A stretch of 64,000 nt of DNA from JBBUX01 sp037445775 (GCA_037445775.1 JBBIJX010000003.1:1-64000); one strand, 5' to 3'. Numbered from the stretch's first letter, positions 24,844 through 33,673 are shown. Program-made: numbers and translations. The notes: a model not told the origin generated them from the letters alone.

Positions 24844-25803
24844 TCAGAGCCACGGCAGCACCGCCCCCACGATCACGAGCTGCAGCAAAGCCATGGGTGT
24901 GAGCACCTTCCACGCGAACCCCATGAGCTGGTCCGGCCGCATGCGAGGAAACGTCCACTTCGCCCAGATCATCGCCATCGTGATCACGACCGTGAGCCCC
25001 ACGAACACAACGCCCCCGGCGATGCCGGGCAACCCGAGGCCTCCGCCCAGAAACGTCGCCGCCCCGAAGAGCGACGCTGCGACGATGCCCCCGTATTCGG
25101 CCATCATGAAGATCGCCCACCGAATGCCGGAGTACTCCGCGAAGTAGCCCGCCACGAGCTCGGACTCCGCCTCGGGCAGGTCGAACGGGCCGCGGTTGAG
25201 CTCCGCGATCGACGAGATCACGTAGACGGCGAAACCGATCGCGAGCAGCGGGATCCACCACAGCCGCCACTCCTCGCGGATCGTGACCGTGGACAGCGAG
25301 CCCGCGAGCAGACACAGCGCAAGCACCGAGAGCGTCCGCGGGACCTCATAGGAGACCATCTGCGCCGCAGCACGCACGCCGCCGATCGACGCATAGGAGC
25401 TCTTGCTCGACCACCCTGCGGCGACGATGCCAAGCACGCTCAGGCCCGGCACGGCGAGAAAGAACAGGGCACCGGTCTCGATGTCGAAAGGCGCCCACCC
25501 CGATCCGAATGGGATGACGACGAGGGCCGAAGCGCACGGGACGAAGACGAGGTACGGCATGGCGCGGAAGAAGCGTGCATCCGCGTTCGCCGGTGTGATG
25601 TCCTCCTTGAGCACGAGCTTCACGGTGTCGGCGAGCGTCTGCAACAACCCGAAGGGACCGGCCTGCTGCGGGCCGAAGCGCATCTGCACCCGGCCAGCGA
25701 TCTTGCGCTCACCCCACACGCCTATGAGCGCGGCGATGGCGACGAGCAGCGAAGCCCCCAGGCCTGCCAAGGCGCCGTGCGCAAGCGGCGTGAGCCCGCT
25801 CAC
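24844..25803 (-). CDS. nuoH: Complex I subunit H
   Basis: NuoH (ND1) forms much of the quinone-binding chamber at the junction of the two arms. The 319-residue protein shows GERKIAGRVQMRFGPQQAG and FGLLQTLADTVKLVLKED early, ELNRGPFDLPEAESELVAGY (the conserved acidic loop) and FAEYSGIRWAIFMMAEYGG. The GTG at 25803 overlaps the nuoD stop as GTGA; the longer open frame upstream is a shadow of nuoD. All residues expected near the quinone pocket appear present, so the complex should reduce quinone. Confidence 0.94.
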   Translation of the reverse strand: MSGLTPLAHGALAGLGASLLVAIAALIGVWGERKIAGRVQMRFGPQQAGPFGLLQTLADTVKLVLKEDITPANADARFFRAMPYLVFVPCASALVVIPFGSGWAPFDIETGALFFLAVPGLSVLGIVAAGWSSKSSYASIGGVRAAAQMVSYEVPRTLSVLALCLLAGSLSTVTIREEWRLWWIPLLAIGFAVYVISSIAELNRGPFDLPEAESELVAGYFAEYSGIRWAIFMMAEYGGIVAASLFGAATFLGGGLGLPGIAGGVVFVGLTVVITMAMIWAKWTFPRMRPDQLMGFAWKVLTPMALLQLVIVGAVLPWL

Positions 25804-26945
25804 CTGTCGACCTCGCCGAAGACGGGGTCGAGCGAGCCGAGCACGACCACGAGATCGGAGAGTGTGTGCCCCTCGCACAGCAGAGGCAGCAGCGCGAGAT
25901 TGCAGAAGGCAGGGCTGCGCACGTGCATCCGATACGGACGCGGCGACCCGTCGCTCACGAGGTAGACTCCGAGTGACCCGCGCGCGGACTCGATGTGGTC
26001 GTATGCCTCGCCCGGCTCGGGCGCGATGAGACGCGGCAAGCCGTCGGTCCGAAATGCGCCGGCGTGCATCTGCGTGATGGCCTGCTCGATGATGCGGCAG
26101 CTCTCGAAACACTCGTAGAGCTTCACGCGCCCGCGGTCATAGGCGTCACCGTTATCCCCGACCACTACGTCGAAGTCCATGCGCGGGTAGACCGAGTACG
26201 GGTCGTTCTTACGAAGGTCCCACTTCATGCCGCTTGCGCGCGCGACCGGACCCGACGCCCCCCAAGACGCCGCCTCCTCGGCCGACAGGACTCCGATGCC
26301 CTTGAGCCGCCCCCGCGCGATCGTGTTGCCGAAGAAGAGCCGGTCCATCTCGTCGAGGGCCGGCCGCGCCGCCTTGGTGAACGCGAGAACGTCGCCGGTC
26401 CACCCTTTCGGCGCGTCGTACGCCACACCGCCGGGCCTGACGTAGTTGTAGGTCAGCCGCGCCCCGCACAACTCCTCGAACAGCTCGACGATGCGCTCAC
26501 GCAGGTCGAACGCGTAGACAAAGAAGGTGAACGCGCCTGTGTCGGCCGCCGATGCTCCGATGCCCATCATGTGGCTCGCGATGCGCTGCAGTTCGCAAAC
26601 GATGACGCGCAGGTACTCGGCGCGCTCGGGAACCGGAATGTTCGCCAAGCGCTCGACCGCGCGGCAGTACGCCCAGTTCGCGTACATGCTACCCACATAG
26701 TCGAGACGGTCGGTCAACGGAACTATCTGCAGGTATGTGCGATTCTCGGCCATCTTCTCGATGCCGCGGTGCAAGTAGCCGATTACCGGCACGGCCTTGA
26801 CGACCACGTCACCGTCCAGGTGCACGATCACGCGTCCCACGCCGTGCGTCGACGGGTGTGAGGGGCCGACGTTGACTACGAGCTCCTCGACGGGACGGCC
26901 GTCGACAGCCACTGCGGGGGTCCTCGACTCGATCTCGACGCTCAT
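25800..26945 (-). CDS. nuoD: Complex I subunit D (49-kDa subunit)
   Basis: NuoD lines the quinone site opposite NuoB. The 381-residue product has VNVGPSHPSTHGVGRV (with the conserved histidines of the quinone pocket), GYLHRGIEKMAENRTYLQ, DRLDYVGSMYAN and the C-terminal LVVVLGSLDPVFGEVDR typical of NuoD. It is separate from NuoC here rather than fused as in E. coli. It follows nuoC by 15 bp, with AGGGGGT-like purines (GGAGGTGAAGGG) before the ATG. Confidence 0.95.
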   Translation of the reverse strand: MSVEIESRTPAVAVDGRPVEELVVNVGPSHPSTHGVGRVIVHLDGDVVVKAVPVIGYLHRGIEKMAENRTYLQIVPLTDRLDYVGSMYANWAYCRAVERLANIPVPERAEYLRVIVCELQRIASHMMGIGASAADTGAFTFFVYAFDLRERIVELFEELCGARLTYNYVRPGGVAYDAPKGWTGDVLAFTKAARPALDEMDRLFFGNTIARGRLKGIGVLSAEEAASWGASGPVARASGMKWDLRKNDPYSVYPRMDFDVVVGDNGDAYDRGRVKLYECFESCRIIEQAITQMHAGAFRTDGLPRLIAPEPGEAYDHIESARGSLGVYLVSDGSPRPYRMHVRSPAFCNLALLPLLCEGHTLSDLVVVLGSLDPVFGEVDR

Positions 26946-26960
26946 CCGCCCTTCACCTCC

Positions 26961-27431
26961 CTAGATGTAGTCCGGGCGCCTGATCAGCCGCGGTGACGAG
27001 TAGTCCTTACGCAGAGGATGGCCCTCGAAGTCGTCGGGTAGCAGGATGCGCCGCAGGTCCGGGTGACCTTCGAACACGATGCCGAACAAGTCGTAGACCT
27101 CGCGCTCCTGCCAGAGCGCCGCTGGCCACAGCGGCACGAGGCTGTCGATGCGGGCTTCGTCGCGTCCCACGCGGCACTTGACGAAGAGCTTCGTCGAGAG
27201 AGAGCGCGAACCGACGCGATAGACCACGACGAACTCGTCGACTCGGTCCACCGCGGTCACCATTCCGAGGCGGTCGAAACCGGCATCGCGGAGCTCGCGC
27301 ATCGTAGTCAGCAGGTCGCCAGCGTCGATGTTGATGACGGCGTCGCCGAACTCAAGTGAAACCGCGAGACTGAAGTTCGGATTGCGTTCCGCGATGCGTT
27401 CGAGCAGTTCGTCAACCTCGCGTTGTCTCAC
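26961..27431 (-). CDS. nuoC: Complex I subunit C (30-kDa subunit)
   Basis: This 156-residue protein matches the 30-kDa subunit: RLGMVTAVDRVDEFVVVYRV, then WQEREVYDLFGIVFEGHPDL and RRILLPDDFEGHPLRKDY, the C-terminal signature. It packs against NuoD in the peripheral arm. The GTG start at 27431 overlaps the nuoB stop (GTGA). Confidence 0.94.
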   Translation of the reverse strand: MRQREVDELLERIAERNPNFSLAVSLEFGDAVINIDAGDLLTTMRELRDAGFDRLGMVTAVDRVDEFVVVYRVGSRSLSTKLFVKCRVGRDEARIDSLVPLWPAALWQEREVYDLFGIVFEGHPDLRRILLPDDFEGHPLRKDYSSPRLIRRPDYI

Positions 27432-27979
27432 GCTCCGTCACCGCCCTCGCGCGGGAGCAGAGTGGCGCGCTCACGACGCTTGCCCGGAGCGATCGACTCT
27501 GTCTTGACGAGCTCGCGCAGCTGGACGATCCCGTCTTGGAGCGACTCAGGCCGCGGCGGGCAACCGGCGATGTAGACGTCTACCGGCAGGAACTCGTCGG
27601 CGCCGCGCACGACCGAGTACGTGTCGTAGTAGAAGATGCCGCCCGAGATCGTGCAATTCCCCATCGCGACAACCCATTTCGGGTCGGGCATCTGGTCGTA
27701 GAGCCGCTGGACCGCCGGCTTCATCTTCTCGGTGATCGTGCCCGCGAGGATCATCACGTCGGTGTGCCTGGGGTCGGGACGCGGGAACGTCCCGAGCCTG
27801 TCGAAGTCGAACTTCGAGAACGACGCGGCTATGAGCTCCATCGCGCAACACGCCGTTCCCATGGGAAACGCCCACAGCGACTGACCCCGCGACCAGTTCA
27901 CGAGCGCGTCGAGGCTCGTGAGGATGACGCCGCCGGGGCCCGAGTCGAGCGCGGCGCCGATGCGGTCTACGACCGCCAT
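27428..27979 (-). CDS. nuoB: Complex I subunit B (PSST, N2 cluster)
   Basis: NuoB carries the terminal 4Fe-4S cluster N2 that reduces quinone. The 183-residue protein has all four ligands: adjacent C44-C45 in GTACCAMELIA, C109 in AMGNCTISGG and C140 in IAGCPPRPE. The C-terminal 30 residues are basic and less conserved. Its start lies 13 bases inside nuoA, so the first two genes overlap. Confidence 0.95.
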   Translation of the reverse strand: MAVVDRIGAALDSGPGGVILTSLDALVNWSRGQSLWAFPMGTACCAMELIAASFSKFDFDRLGTFPRPDPRHTDVMILAGTITEKMKPAVQRLYDQMPDPKWVVAMGNCTISGGIFYYDTYSVVRGADEFLPVDVYIAGCPPRPESLQDGIVQLRELVKTESIAPGKRRERATLLPREGGDGA

Positions 27980-28335
27980 TCAAGCGCCCCTTTTCGCCAT
28001 GCGTACGCGAGGCCGAGCCCGAGCAGCGCGACGAAGGCGCCCACCGCCACGAGCGCGAACGCGCTGCCGCGCAACTCGGATGCGACGGCGAACAGAAGGA
28101 TCGCCTCAGCATCGAAGATCACGAAGAGCATGGCGACCGTCGAGAATCGCATGTGCTGGAGCGACCATGGCGCACCGGCCTGCTCGAGTCCGCACTCGAA
28201 GGGTGTCAGCTTCTCAGGATACGGCCTGTGGGGCGCAAGCAGGCGGTTCGCGATGAAAACGACGCCGATGAAGCCCGCCGCGGCAGCGACCATCCCCACC
28301 ACGAACAGCAGTCCCTGCGTCACCGCTCCCGACAT
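27967..28335 (-). CDS. nuoA: Complex I subunit A
   Basis: The first gene of the operon encodes a 122-residue, three-helix subunit with KLTPFECGLEQAG (the conserved loop containing Glu and Cys) and RFSTVAMLFVIFDAEAILLF. The ATG at 28335 is preceded by GGGGAGG at four bases, an excellent ribosome-binding site; the frame upstream is non-coding leader. The promoter lies about 90 bp upstream and carries a Rex-like box. Confidence 0.94.
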   Translation of the reverse strand: MSGAVTQGLLFVVGMVAAAAGFIGVVFIANRLLAPHRPYPEKLTPFECGLEQAGAPWSLQHMRFSTVAMLFVIFDAEAILLFAVASELRGSAFALVAVGAFVALLGLGLAYAWRKGALEWRS

Positions 28336-28422
28336 CGCGCCTCCCCGCGGCCGCCTTTCGACCGCCAAAGTCCAGAAGGCGGATCGAACGCGCACGACGC
28401 ATCGCCAGGACGCGTCTGCGCA

Positions 28423-28462
28423 AGTGTAGAGAACACCAACTCTTTTGTAAATATTGTTACAA
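28423..28462 (-). promoter_or_regulatory. nuo operon promoter with overlapping Rex-like operator
   Basis: On the minus strand TTTACA (28446-28451) and TACACT (28423-28428) are 17 bases apart. The 18-bp inverted repeat TTGTAAATATTGTTACAA at 28445-28462 covers the -35 box. It differs from the Rex consensus TTGTGAA-N4-TTCACAA at two arm positions on the left and one on the right. Rex senses NADH/NAD+ and represses respiratory genes in many Gram-positive bacteria. The promoter is well placed about 80 bases before nuoA; Rex control is inferred. Confidence 0.6.
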
Positions 28463-28503
28463 TCTCGCGCGCACATCCGTCACGAACAGCGAAGATGGTG
28501 CTG

Positions 28504-30516
28504 TCAATCAGGTGTGTCGCGCGGGCCAACACTCTCCTCCTCCAGGCGCGCAATCTCCTCCGAAAGCTCTAGCCAAGCGCTTTCGAGACCCGGCAGGCGC
28601 CCCTTCAGGTCAGCGTACTCCCTCATCGCTTCGTCAAACCGGGCGCGATCCGCGTAGAGCTCAGGGGTCGCCATAAGCTCGACGAGCTCATCATGCCGGC
28701 TCTGGAAGCGAGTCAGCTCTTTCTCGACGCCCTCCAACCGCTCCTTGCGTTCACGGGTAGAGCGATACAGGGTGTTTCGAGCCTCGGCCTCAGCGCGCTT
28801 CTGCCCCTTCGTCTTGGGACCTTGGACTGTCTCATCCGAGGGGACCCTGCGGCCGTCGCTGACGACCGGGGCGCTCGGGGCTTCACTCCCCGCGCTCGCG
28901 GCGTCTTCCCGTTCTGCGCGCTTCCACAGATAGTAGTCGTAGTCTCCATCGAACACCGTGACACGGCCGTCAACGACCTCGATGATCTTGTTCGCCACGG
29001 CCCGGATGAGATGCCTGTCATGCGTAATGAGCGCGATCGTTCCCTCGAACCGGTCGAGCGCCTGTTCGAGGACATCGCTCGATGCGATGTCGAGGTGGTT
29101 GGTCGGCTCGTCGAGGCAGAGGAACGGCGCCGGCTTCACGAGCATCTTGGCGAGTGCCAGCCGCCCCTTCTCGCCGCCTGACAACACGCGCACCTGCTTC
29201 ATGACGTCATCACCCTCGAATAGGAACGCGCCGAGGAGGCCGCGCACCTCGTTCTGCGTCCAGCCGGGTGCGATCGCGTCGACTTCGGCGAACACGGTGT
29301 TGGAGAGCCCGAGCGTCTGGAGTTGGTGTTGCGCGAAGTACGTCGTCTCGACATGGGCGCCCAGCTCGCGCGTCCCCGCGTCGAGCGGCGATTCGCCCGC
29401 TAGCATCCTGAGCAGGGTGGACTTGCCCGCACCGTTTGGCCCTACCAGGGCCACCTTATCCCCCCGATACAGGTTCAGGTCGAGCCCGTCGTAGACGACC
29501 AGCTCACCGTAGGCCTTGCGCGCGTTGGCAAGCGAGATGACGAGCTCACCCGTTCGCCGAGGCTGAGGGAAGCGGAACTTGACCCGCTTGCGACCCTCGG
29601 GCACCTCCACGAGCTCGGACTTGATCTTCTCGATGCGTTTGACGCGGTCCTGGGCGGCGACCGCCTTCGTGTTCTTGTAGCGAAAGCGGTCGACGAACGC
29701 CTGCATGTGAGCGATCTCCTTGAGCTGCGCTTCGCGCTGCTTCGCGAGGCGTTCGAGGGTCAGCTCGCGCTGCTGTTCATAGGCCACGTAGTCACCCACG
29801 TAGACGGTCACCCGCTTGTTCTCGATCTCAGCAACCCTGCTCACGAGCCCGTTGATGAATGCGCGATCGTGGCTGACCATGACGATTGCGCCCTCGTAGG
29901 AGCGCAGGAACTCCTCGAGCCACGTGACGCTCTCGAGATCGAGATGGTTCGTGGGCTCGTCGAGCAGGAGGACGTCGGGCCGCGTGAGCAGAAGCTTCGC
30001 GAGAGCGAGCCTCATCAGCCACCCGCCTGAGAACTCCGAGCCGTCACGCGCTAGATCAGCCTCGCGGAAACCGAGCCCGCCCAGCACTGCGCGCGCTTCG
30101 GCTTCGACCGTGTAGCCGCCCAGGTGTTCGAAGCGCTCCTGCAGGCGCCCGTATTCTGCGAGCAGGCGCTCCTGCTCTTCTCCCGAAGACGAGGAGATTT
30201 CGCCTGCGAGCAGGCGCAGCCGATGTTCGAGCGAGGTCACGTGTTCGGCTGCGGACAGCGCTTCATCGAGCACGGTGCGTCCGGCCATTTCGATGGCCTC
30301 CTGCTCGAGGTAGCCGACGACAGCGTCTCGAGCGAAGCTCACGCACCCTTCGTCAGCGTCCTGCTTGCCGGCGATGATCTCGAGAAGCGTGGTCTTCCCT
30401 GCGCCATTGGGTCCGACGAGGGCGACACGGTCTCGGACGCCAACGCGCAGCGAAGCGTTCGCGAACAGAACGCGCGATCCGAAGGTCTTGGTCACGTTGT
30501 CTACGGCGATGATCAC
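28504..30516 (-). CDS. ABC-F family ATPase, Uup/YheS type
   Basis: The 670-residue cytosolic protein has two ABC domains and no membrane segments. Domain 1 shows GPNGAGKTTL (35-44), the FSGGWLMRLALAK signature and LLLDEPTNHLDLES. Domain 2 shows GPNGAGKSTL, VLSGGEKGRLALAK and LCLDEPTNHLDIAS. A linker of about 80 residues separates them. The C-terminal 100 residues, after a Ser/Pro-rich spacer, form a charged coiled coil (TRERKERLEGVEKELTRFQ) as in Uup and YfmR. ABC-F proteins act on the ribosomal E site to resolve stalls or confer antibiotic protection. Nothing here points to a resistance subtype. The gene is flanked by the nuo promoter and the receiver-PAS gene. Confidence 0.93.
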   Translation of the reverse strand: MIIAVDNVTKTFGSRVLFANASLRVGVRDRVALVGPNGAGKTTLLEIIAGKQDADEGCVSFARDAVVGYLEQEAIEMAGRTVLDEALSAAEHVTSLEHRLRLLAGEISSSSGEEQERLLAEYGRLQERFEHLGGYTVEAEARAVLGGLGFREADLARDGSEFSGGWLMRLALAKLLLTRPDVLLLDEPTNHLDLESVTWLEEFLRSYEGAIVMVSHDRAFINGLVSRVAEIENKRVTVYVGDYVAYEQQRELTLERLAKQREAQLKEIAHMQAFVDRFRYKNTKAVAAQDRVKRIEKIKSELVEVPEGRKRVKFRFPQPRRTGELVISLANARKAYGELVVYDGLDLNLYRGDKVALVGPNGAGKSTLLRMLAGESPLDAGTRELGAHVETTYFAQHQLQTLGLSNTVFAEVDAIAPGWTQNEVRGLLGAFLFEGDDVMKQVRVLSGGEKGRLALAKMLVKPAPFLCLDEPTNHLDIASSDVLEQALDRFEGTIALITHDRHLIRAVANKIIEVVDGRVTVFDGDYDYYLWKRAEREDAASAGSEAPSAPVVSDGRRVPSDETVQGPKTKGQKRAEAEARNTLYRSTRERKERLEGVEKELTRFQSRHDELVELMATPELYADRARFDEAMREYADLKGRLPGLESAWLELSEEIARLEEESVGPRDTPD

Positions 30517-30587
30517 AGCGCTTCAGTCTATCAACACACCGCGTGGAACTGGCGCGAGCGGACCCGGGCGGTACACGAGCCGAGGAG

Positions 30588-31319
30588 CTAGTCGAGCGGC
30601 CGCGCGATGTGAAGGTAGAGTGCCTCTCCGTCGGGGTCCGTGAGGCCGAGCGGGTAGACGGAGACATGCAATCCGCCGGCGCCTTCCGAGACGCGCTCCT
30701 CTACCGGAGAGCCGGATGCCACTGCGGCGGTCAAGGGGCAGTTGTGGGGCGCATGCCCACTTGCGTGCATCATGGTCGCGCAGACCACGCCCGCGTCATC
30801 CATCCCGGCACCCGTCCGGCGCCAGAACGCCTCGTTTCCCAAGATCACGTTGTGATTGCGGTCGAGCACCATCGCGGGATATGGCAGGCCGTCCAGGAGT
30901 GATTGGGCGTCTATCGAGAGTGTGCCGTCCGGGCTGGCGGATCGCTCGAGAAGGGTGTCGAGGATCTCGCGCATGCGTCCGGGGTCGAACGGCTTGACGA
31001 TGAAGTCGTCGACGCCGGCGCTCTTCGCCTCGCGTTCCACGTAGGGATCGCGCTCGGTGCTGATCATGACAACAGGAGTGCGCGACCACTCGTCCATCCT
31101 GCGTAGGCGCCGGACGAACTCTATGCCGTCGAGCCCCGGCATGTAATAGTCCGTGAGAATCGCACCGTACCGGTTGGTGAGCATGAGCTCGAGTGCCTCG
31201 AACGCATCCTTCGCCTCATCGACCTCGTAGAGACCCATGCTCGTCAGAGTGACGGCTGCAAGCCGTCGCAGAACCGCGGAATCGTCGACAAGCAGTACTC
31301 TCGTTTTCTGGCCAGCCAT
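30588..31319 (-). CDS. Response regulator receiver fused to a PAS-like domain
   Basis: Residues 6-125 are a CheY-like receiver with the acidic pair D12-D13, phosphoacceptor D57 in AILTDYYMPG, T88 and K109 (FIVKPFD). Residues about 140-240 resemble a PAS domain (LLDGLPYPAMVLDRNHNVIL, FWRRTGAG). That domain has a Cys/His cluster, C180, H185, H189, H192 and C194, ending in HNCPL, which could bind a metal or haem. There is no DNA-binding or enzymatic output domain and no histidine kinase next to it, so it probably works through protein interaction. It stands alone between ABC-F and tRNA-Val, with its own leader of about 150 bp. Confidence 0.82.
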   Translation of the reverse strand: MAGQKTRVLLVDDSAVLRRLAAVTLTSMGLYEVDEAKDAFEALELMLTNRYGAILTDYYMPGLDGIEFVRRLRRMDEWSRTPVVMISTERDPYVEREAKSAGVDDFIVKPFDPGRMREILDTLLERSASPDGTLSIDAQSLLDGLPYPAMVLDRNHNVILGNEAFWRRTGAGMDDAGVVCATMMHASGHAPHNCPLTAAVASGSPVEERVSEGAGGLHVSVYPLGLTDPDGEALYLHIARPLD

Positions 31320-31430
31320 CCGGCACTCCCCGACTGATGAATCCCCTCATCTTCATACATGATTCCCGCATGAAGCGCCAGCGCAACAGGGCGAGTATCC
31401 TGCGCGCAGAATACGGGGGACAGCACGCGC

Positions 31431-31458
31431 GAAGCCCCGACAGGTTCGCCGAGGCTTC
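31431..31458 (-). terminator. Hairpin downstream of tRNA-Val
   Basis: On the minus strand GAAGCC-T-CG and CG-G-GGCTTC pair around a 10-base loop, starting nine bases after the tRNA 3' end. The stem uses a U-G pair in the minus-strand RNA. No T-run follows, so it may protect or process the tRNA end rather than terminate efficiently. Confidence 0.45.
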
Positions 31459-31467
31459 GGTGGATGC

Positions 31468-31542
31468 TGGTGGGCGATACTGGATTTGAACCAGTGACTT
31501 CCACCGTGTGAAGGTGGCACTCTCCCGCTGAGTTAATCGCCC
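31468..31542 (-). tRNA. tRNA-Val (anticodon CAC)
   Basis: The minus strand gives a complete cloverleaf of 75 nt including an encoded CCA. The acceptor stem GGGCGAT pairs with ATCGCCC. The anticodon arm is CCACC-TTCACAC-GGTGG, so the anticodon is CAC and the codon read is GUG. The T arm is CTGG-TTCAAAT-CCAG. It lies between galE and the receiver-PAS gene in the same orientation. Confidence 0.95.
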
Positions 31543-31575
31543 TCATGACGCCGCCCTGAGCGGCGAGAACACAGT

Positions 31576-32553
31576 CTAGCGGTAGCCGTTCGGGCGGGCA
31601 AGGTGCCAGCGCCACGCGTCGCCAACCATCTCTTCGAGAGACGGGCGGGCGGGCGACCACCCCAACTCCGCTCGAGCGCGCTCCGACGAGGCGACGAGCA
31701 TCGCGGGATCTCCCTCGCGCCGGGGCCCGAACTCGATCATCACGGACAGGCCGGTGACACGAGAGCATGCCTGCACGACTTCAAGGTTCGTGAAGCCCTC
31801 ACCGTTGCCCAGGTTGTAGACGCCGCCCGTGCCACCTGCTCCGAGTCGCTCGAGCCCCAAAGCATGCGCGTCGGCGAGGTCACGGACGTGGATGTAGTCA
31901 CGAACGCACGTCCCGTCGCGCGTCGGGTAGTCCGCCCCGAAGACCTCGAAACGGTCCTGCCCGTCACGCATCGCGGTGAGAATTCGCGGGACGATGTGCG
32001 TCTCCGGCTTGTGAGCCTCGCCGATCGAGCCGTCAGGCCACGCGCCGGCGACGTTGAAGTAGCGAAAGCGGACCGCCCGGATTCCCCGCACGGCGTACTG
32101 CTCGATGCTTCGCTCGAACTCCAGCTTGCTCGCGCCGTACGCGTTGACGGGCTGCGTCGGGTCACTCTCGACGATCGGCACCCGCTCAGGCTCGCCATAG
32201 ACTGCGGCCGTCGAGGAGAAGACGAGCGCTCCAACGCCTGTCTCGACCATCGCGTCGAGCAGCGCGAGCGGCCCGACGGCGTTCGCCTGCCGGTAGCGCT
32301 CCGGTTCGCGCTCCGACTCGGCGACATCGATGAGCCCCGCCAGGTGCATGACGGCGTCACAGCCCTCGAGTGCGCCAAGCACGGCCTCACTGTCTGAGAC
32401 GGATCCCTCGACGAATCGCGCACGTTCGTCGACCGCGCCGCGCCAGCCGCGCTCGAGCGTATCGAGCACGACGCAGTCGTGACCCCGCTCGATGAGCAGA
32501 CGCGCAGTGATCGATCCGATGTAGCCGGCACCACCGGTCACAAGCACGCGCAT
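31576..32553 (-). CDS. galE: UDP-glucose 4-epimerase
   Basis: A 325-residue short-chain dehydrogenase/reductase of the extended GalE type. It has VTGGAGYIGS (Rossmann NAD+-binding motif, residues 5-14), the catalytic YGASK motif (NAYGASKLEFE) and RYFNVAGAWPDG. It interconverts UDP-glucose and UDP-galactose for surface polysaccharide or galactose use. The ATG at 32553 has AAGGAG four bases upstream; the open frame beyond it is non-coding. It follows wecB by 31 bp, so the two nucleotide-sugar enzymes probably form an operon. Whether it also acts on UDP-GlcNAc cannot be told. Confidence 0.9.
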   Translation of the reverse strand: MRVLVTGGAGYIGSITARLLIERGHDCVVLDTLERGWRGAVDERARFVEGSVSDSEAVLGALEGCDAVMHLAGLIDVAESEREPERYRQANAVGPLALLDAMVETGVGALVFSSTAAVYGEPERVPIVESDPTQPVNAYGASKLEFERSIEQYAVRGIRAVRFRYFNVAGAWPDGSIGEAHKPETHIVPRILTAMRDGQDRFEVFGADYPTRDGTCVRDYIHVRDLADAHALGLERLGAGGTGGVYNLGNGEGFTNLEVVQACSRVTGLSVMIEFGPRREGDPAMLVASSERARAELGWSPARPSLEEMVGDAWRWHLARPNGYR

Positions 32554-32584
32554 GCCGCTCCTTCCGCGGGGTTGACGACGCGCA

Positions 32585-33673
32585 TCAGCGCAGAGGCATG
32601 ATACCCCGCTTGAGGGCGCGTACCACACGGTCAGACACTGCGCGGTCCCAGCGCTGCGGCACGGTCCACGTGGAAGGGCGCTCCATCACACGTCTGATCG
32701 CAGCCGCGAGTGCACGGCCGGAGGCTGGGACCACGCGGTTCGCCCCGCACTCAATGGTGGCCGCCTGCTCGGTGCAGCGCCGCACCGTCAGGCACGGTGT
32801 GCCAATGGTGCACGCCTCGATCTGCACGCCGCTCGAATCGGTTACGACGACCGCGGCGTCCCGCTGGAGCGCGAGCATGCGGTGATAGCTCACCGGCTCG
32901 ATCGCATCCACGTTATGTGGCAGCCTCGTTCCCTCTCGGGCAAGCGCTGCCTTGAGATCGGCCGAGTCAGGTGCGACGACAGGAAGCTTGCACCGCTCGA
33001 GTCCCGATACGATGCCTGCGAGGCGACCTGAGTCGTGCAGGTTCTCCGGTCGATGAACGCTGGCGAGCACGAACCCCCTCCTAGGTACCTCGAACTCAGC
33101 GGCAGCGTCGATCGCAGCCACCTCATCCATCGCGCGACTCACGGACTCGGCCATCGTGCTGCCTACGAAGTGGATGCGCTCCGGATCGATCCCCTCGTCC
33201 TCAAGATTCTCGAGGGCCTCGACCGTGGGCGTCAGGTGCATCGACGCCACCCGCGACACGACCACGCGATTCATCTCGTCCGGAAGACTCAAGTCGCCGC
33301 ACCGCAACCCGGCATCCAGATGCACTACTGGTATGCCGAACCTCGCCGACGTCACGGCCGCTGCGAGCGCCACGCCGGTGTCACCCACCACGAGCGTCGC
33401 GTCCGCCCGTTCGGACTGGAAGAGCCGTTCGAACGCGAGCATCGGCTCCCCGGCCTGATCCGTGGGCACGCCACCCGCCTGGAGGAACCAGCGCGGTTTG
33501 ACGATGTCGAGACCGAAGAAGGAGACGACACCGCCGCGACTCTGCGCGCGCTCCTCGGCACGCGAACTGACGAGCGCGACATCGTACGAGATGCCGGCGC
33601 GCGCGAACTCAGGAAGTACGGGGCCGATCCTGAGCATGTGGGGACGGGCTCCGAGGGCCACGATCAGGTGCAC
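32585..33673 (-). CDS. wecB: UDP-N-acetylglucosamine 2-epimerase (non-hydrolysing)
   Basis: The 362-residue protein has the WecB/MnaA fold of the GT-B type. Features are GARPHMLRIGPV near the N-terminus, VHLDAGLRCGDLSLPDEMNR (conserved active-site region), SVHRPENLHD and VVTDSSGVQIEACTIGTPCL for UDP binding. It produces UDP-ManNAc for cell-wall or capsule precursors. The usual GxRPE motif near the N-terminus reads GARPH, and DAGLRCGD replaces the commoner EAGLRTG(D), so substrate or efficiency might differ from E. coli WecB. The GTG start is at 33673. It pairs with galE and follows the amidase gene. Confidence 0.85.
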   Translation of the reverse strand: MHLIVALGARPHMLRIGPVLPEFARAGISYDVALVSSRAEERAQSRGGVVSFFGLDIVKPRWFLQAGGVPTDQAGEPMLAFERLFQSERADATLVVGDTGVALAAAVTSARFGIPVVHLDAGLRCGDLSLPDEMNRVVVSRVASMHLTPTVEALENLEDEGIDPERIHFVGSTMAESVSRAMDEVAAIDAAAEFEVPRRGFVLASVHRPENLHDSGRLAGIVSGLERCKLPVVAPDSADLKAALAREGTRLPHNVDAIEPVSYHRMLALQRDAAVVVTDSSGVQIEACTIGTPCLTVRRCTEQAATIECGANRVVPASGRALAAAIRRVMERPSTWTVPQRWDRAVSDRVVRALKRGIMPLR

